The position numbers were made by a program, and so were the translations under genes. From contig CAYVTA010000122.1 in the NCBI GenBank assembly GCA_964454355.1, positions 1 through 5,561 on the forward strand: a stretch of 5,561 nucleotides of DNA, written 5' to 3'. This document shows, piece after piece, positions 5,362 to 5,561 of this stretch. This stretch comes from UBA1081 sp964454355. Its GTDB lineage: Bacteria > Bacillota > Clostridia > Oscillospirales > Acutalibacteraceae. Within the stretch, counting starts at the first letter, position 1, and every line of letters starts with the position of its first letter. The notes under the pieces are model-generated. The model was not told the DNA's origin. It did no database searches and worked only from the letters and a program-made list of their open reading frames with translations.

Positions 5362-5561
5362 TTACGTGTTAATCAGTTCGTGATTTACAATCTCTGTTGC
5401 TCTGTTATAGACATTATTCATTGAACGCACCCAGCATATCTGATCTCTTTCTTTCAGTTCTTCGTTGATGTTTTCATCTTCACAGATTTCTTTAACAAGC
5501 TGATTAAACATCTTTTCAGCCTGCTCATCAACTTCCTGCAGATGCTTCCAAAGTGTTCCGT
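5362..5561 (-). CDS. tnpV: TnpV-like transposon-encoded protein, C-terminal part (5' end outside window)
   Basis: An open reading frame enters from the right edge and ends at TAA 5364-5362. The first two bases complete a codon outside the window. The 65 visible residues begin GTLWKHLQEVDEQAEKMFNQ, continue with a charged helical stretch (KEICEDENINEELKERD), and end QICWVRSMNNVYNRATEIVNHELINT. The pattern 'LWK.hL.E.DEQA..m...L......E.i.EELK..D...WV..MN...NRA.EIV..ELI' is what I know from the TnpV family, small helical proteins of Tn4451/Tn4453-type mobilisable elements of clostridia. Their biochemical role is not settled. A complete TnpV is about 110-130 residues, so roughly half is missing here. 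Its codons are richer in G and C than those of the genes to its left, which suggests a boundary between the transposon backbone and AT-rich cargo. I judge the identity from recalled sequence pattern alone. Confidence 0.75.
   Translation of the reverse strand, partial: GTLWKHLQEVDEQAEKMFNQLVKEICEDENINEELKERDQICWVRSMNNVYNRATEIVNHELINT

Noticed and set aside
1..5561. CRISPR arrays, tRNA or rRNA genes, riboswitches and insertion-sequence ends
   Set aside because: I saw no regularly spaced repeats, cloverleaf-like stretches, conserved RNA motifs or terminal inverted repeats with target duplications on either strand.

Overview
The window looks like a piece of a compact anti-phage defence island carried by a mobile element in a low-GC Gram-positive bacterium. 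A clostridial gut-type Bacillota host is the best guess. This rests on the strongly AT-rich sequence, the GGAGG-type ribosome binding sites, a YozG-like Cro/C1 helix-turn-helix at the front of the methyltransferase, and the C-terminal half of a TnpV-type transposon protein at the right edge. All six recognisable genes are on the minus strand, so transcription runs right to left.

Layout, in transcription order. (1) 5561-5362: the 3' end of a TnpV-like gene, followed by a strong hairpin at 5353-5330. (2) About 5250-5170: a promoter with a good -35, 17-bp spacer and extended -10, overlapped by a perfect 17-bp inverted repeat. (3) 5166-3937: an N-terminal HTH domain fused to a C5-cytosine DNA methyltransferase. 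(4) 3940-3128: an Eco47II-family restriction endonuclease, coupled to the methyltransferase by an ATGA stop/start overlap. (5) 3094-1565: an OLD/SMC-like AAA ATPase with no TOPRIM domain but with a C-terminal segment carrying a HEPN-like R-H-x3-H motif. (6) 1564-1418: a spacer of about 140 bp that may hold a weak promoter. (7) 1417-827: a three-helix membrane protein of the Pycsar effector (PycTM/DUF5706) type. (8) 811-68: a class III nucleotide cyclase of the PycC type. (9) 62-13: an inverted repeat and a near-consensus promoter firing out of the left edge towards an unseen gene.

How the genes probably work together. The methyltransferase and endonuclease form a type II restriction-modification system, probably acting at a GGNCC-type site. 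The HTH domain plus the palindrome over the -10 suggests that the methyltransferase represses its own operon. The ATPase follows within about 35 bp on the same transcript and may be an accessory defence effector that acts on RNA through a HEPN domain. The effector and cyclase form a Pycsar module: on infection the cyclase would make cCMP or cUMP, which would open or multimerise the membrane effector and cause abortive infection. The R-M and Pycsar parts are known systems. The least explained parts are the ATPase-HEPN gene and the regulatory DNA at both ends.
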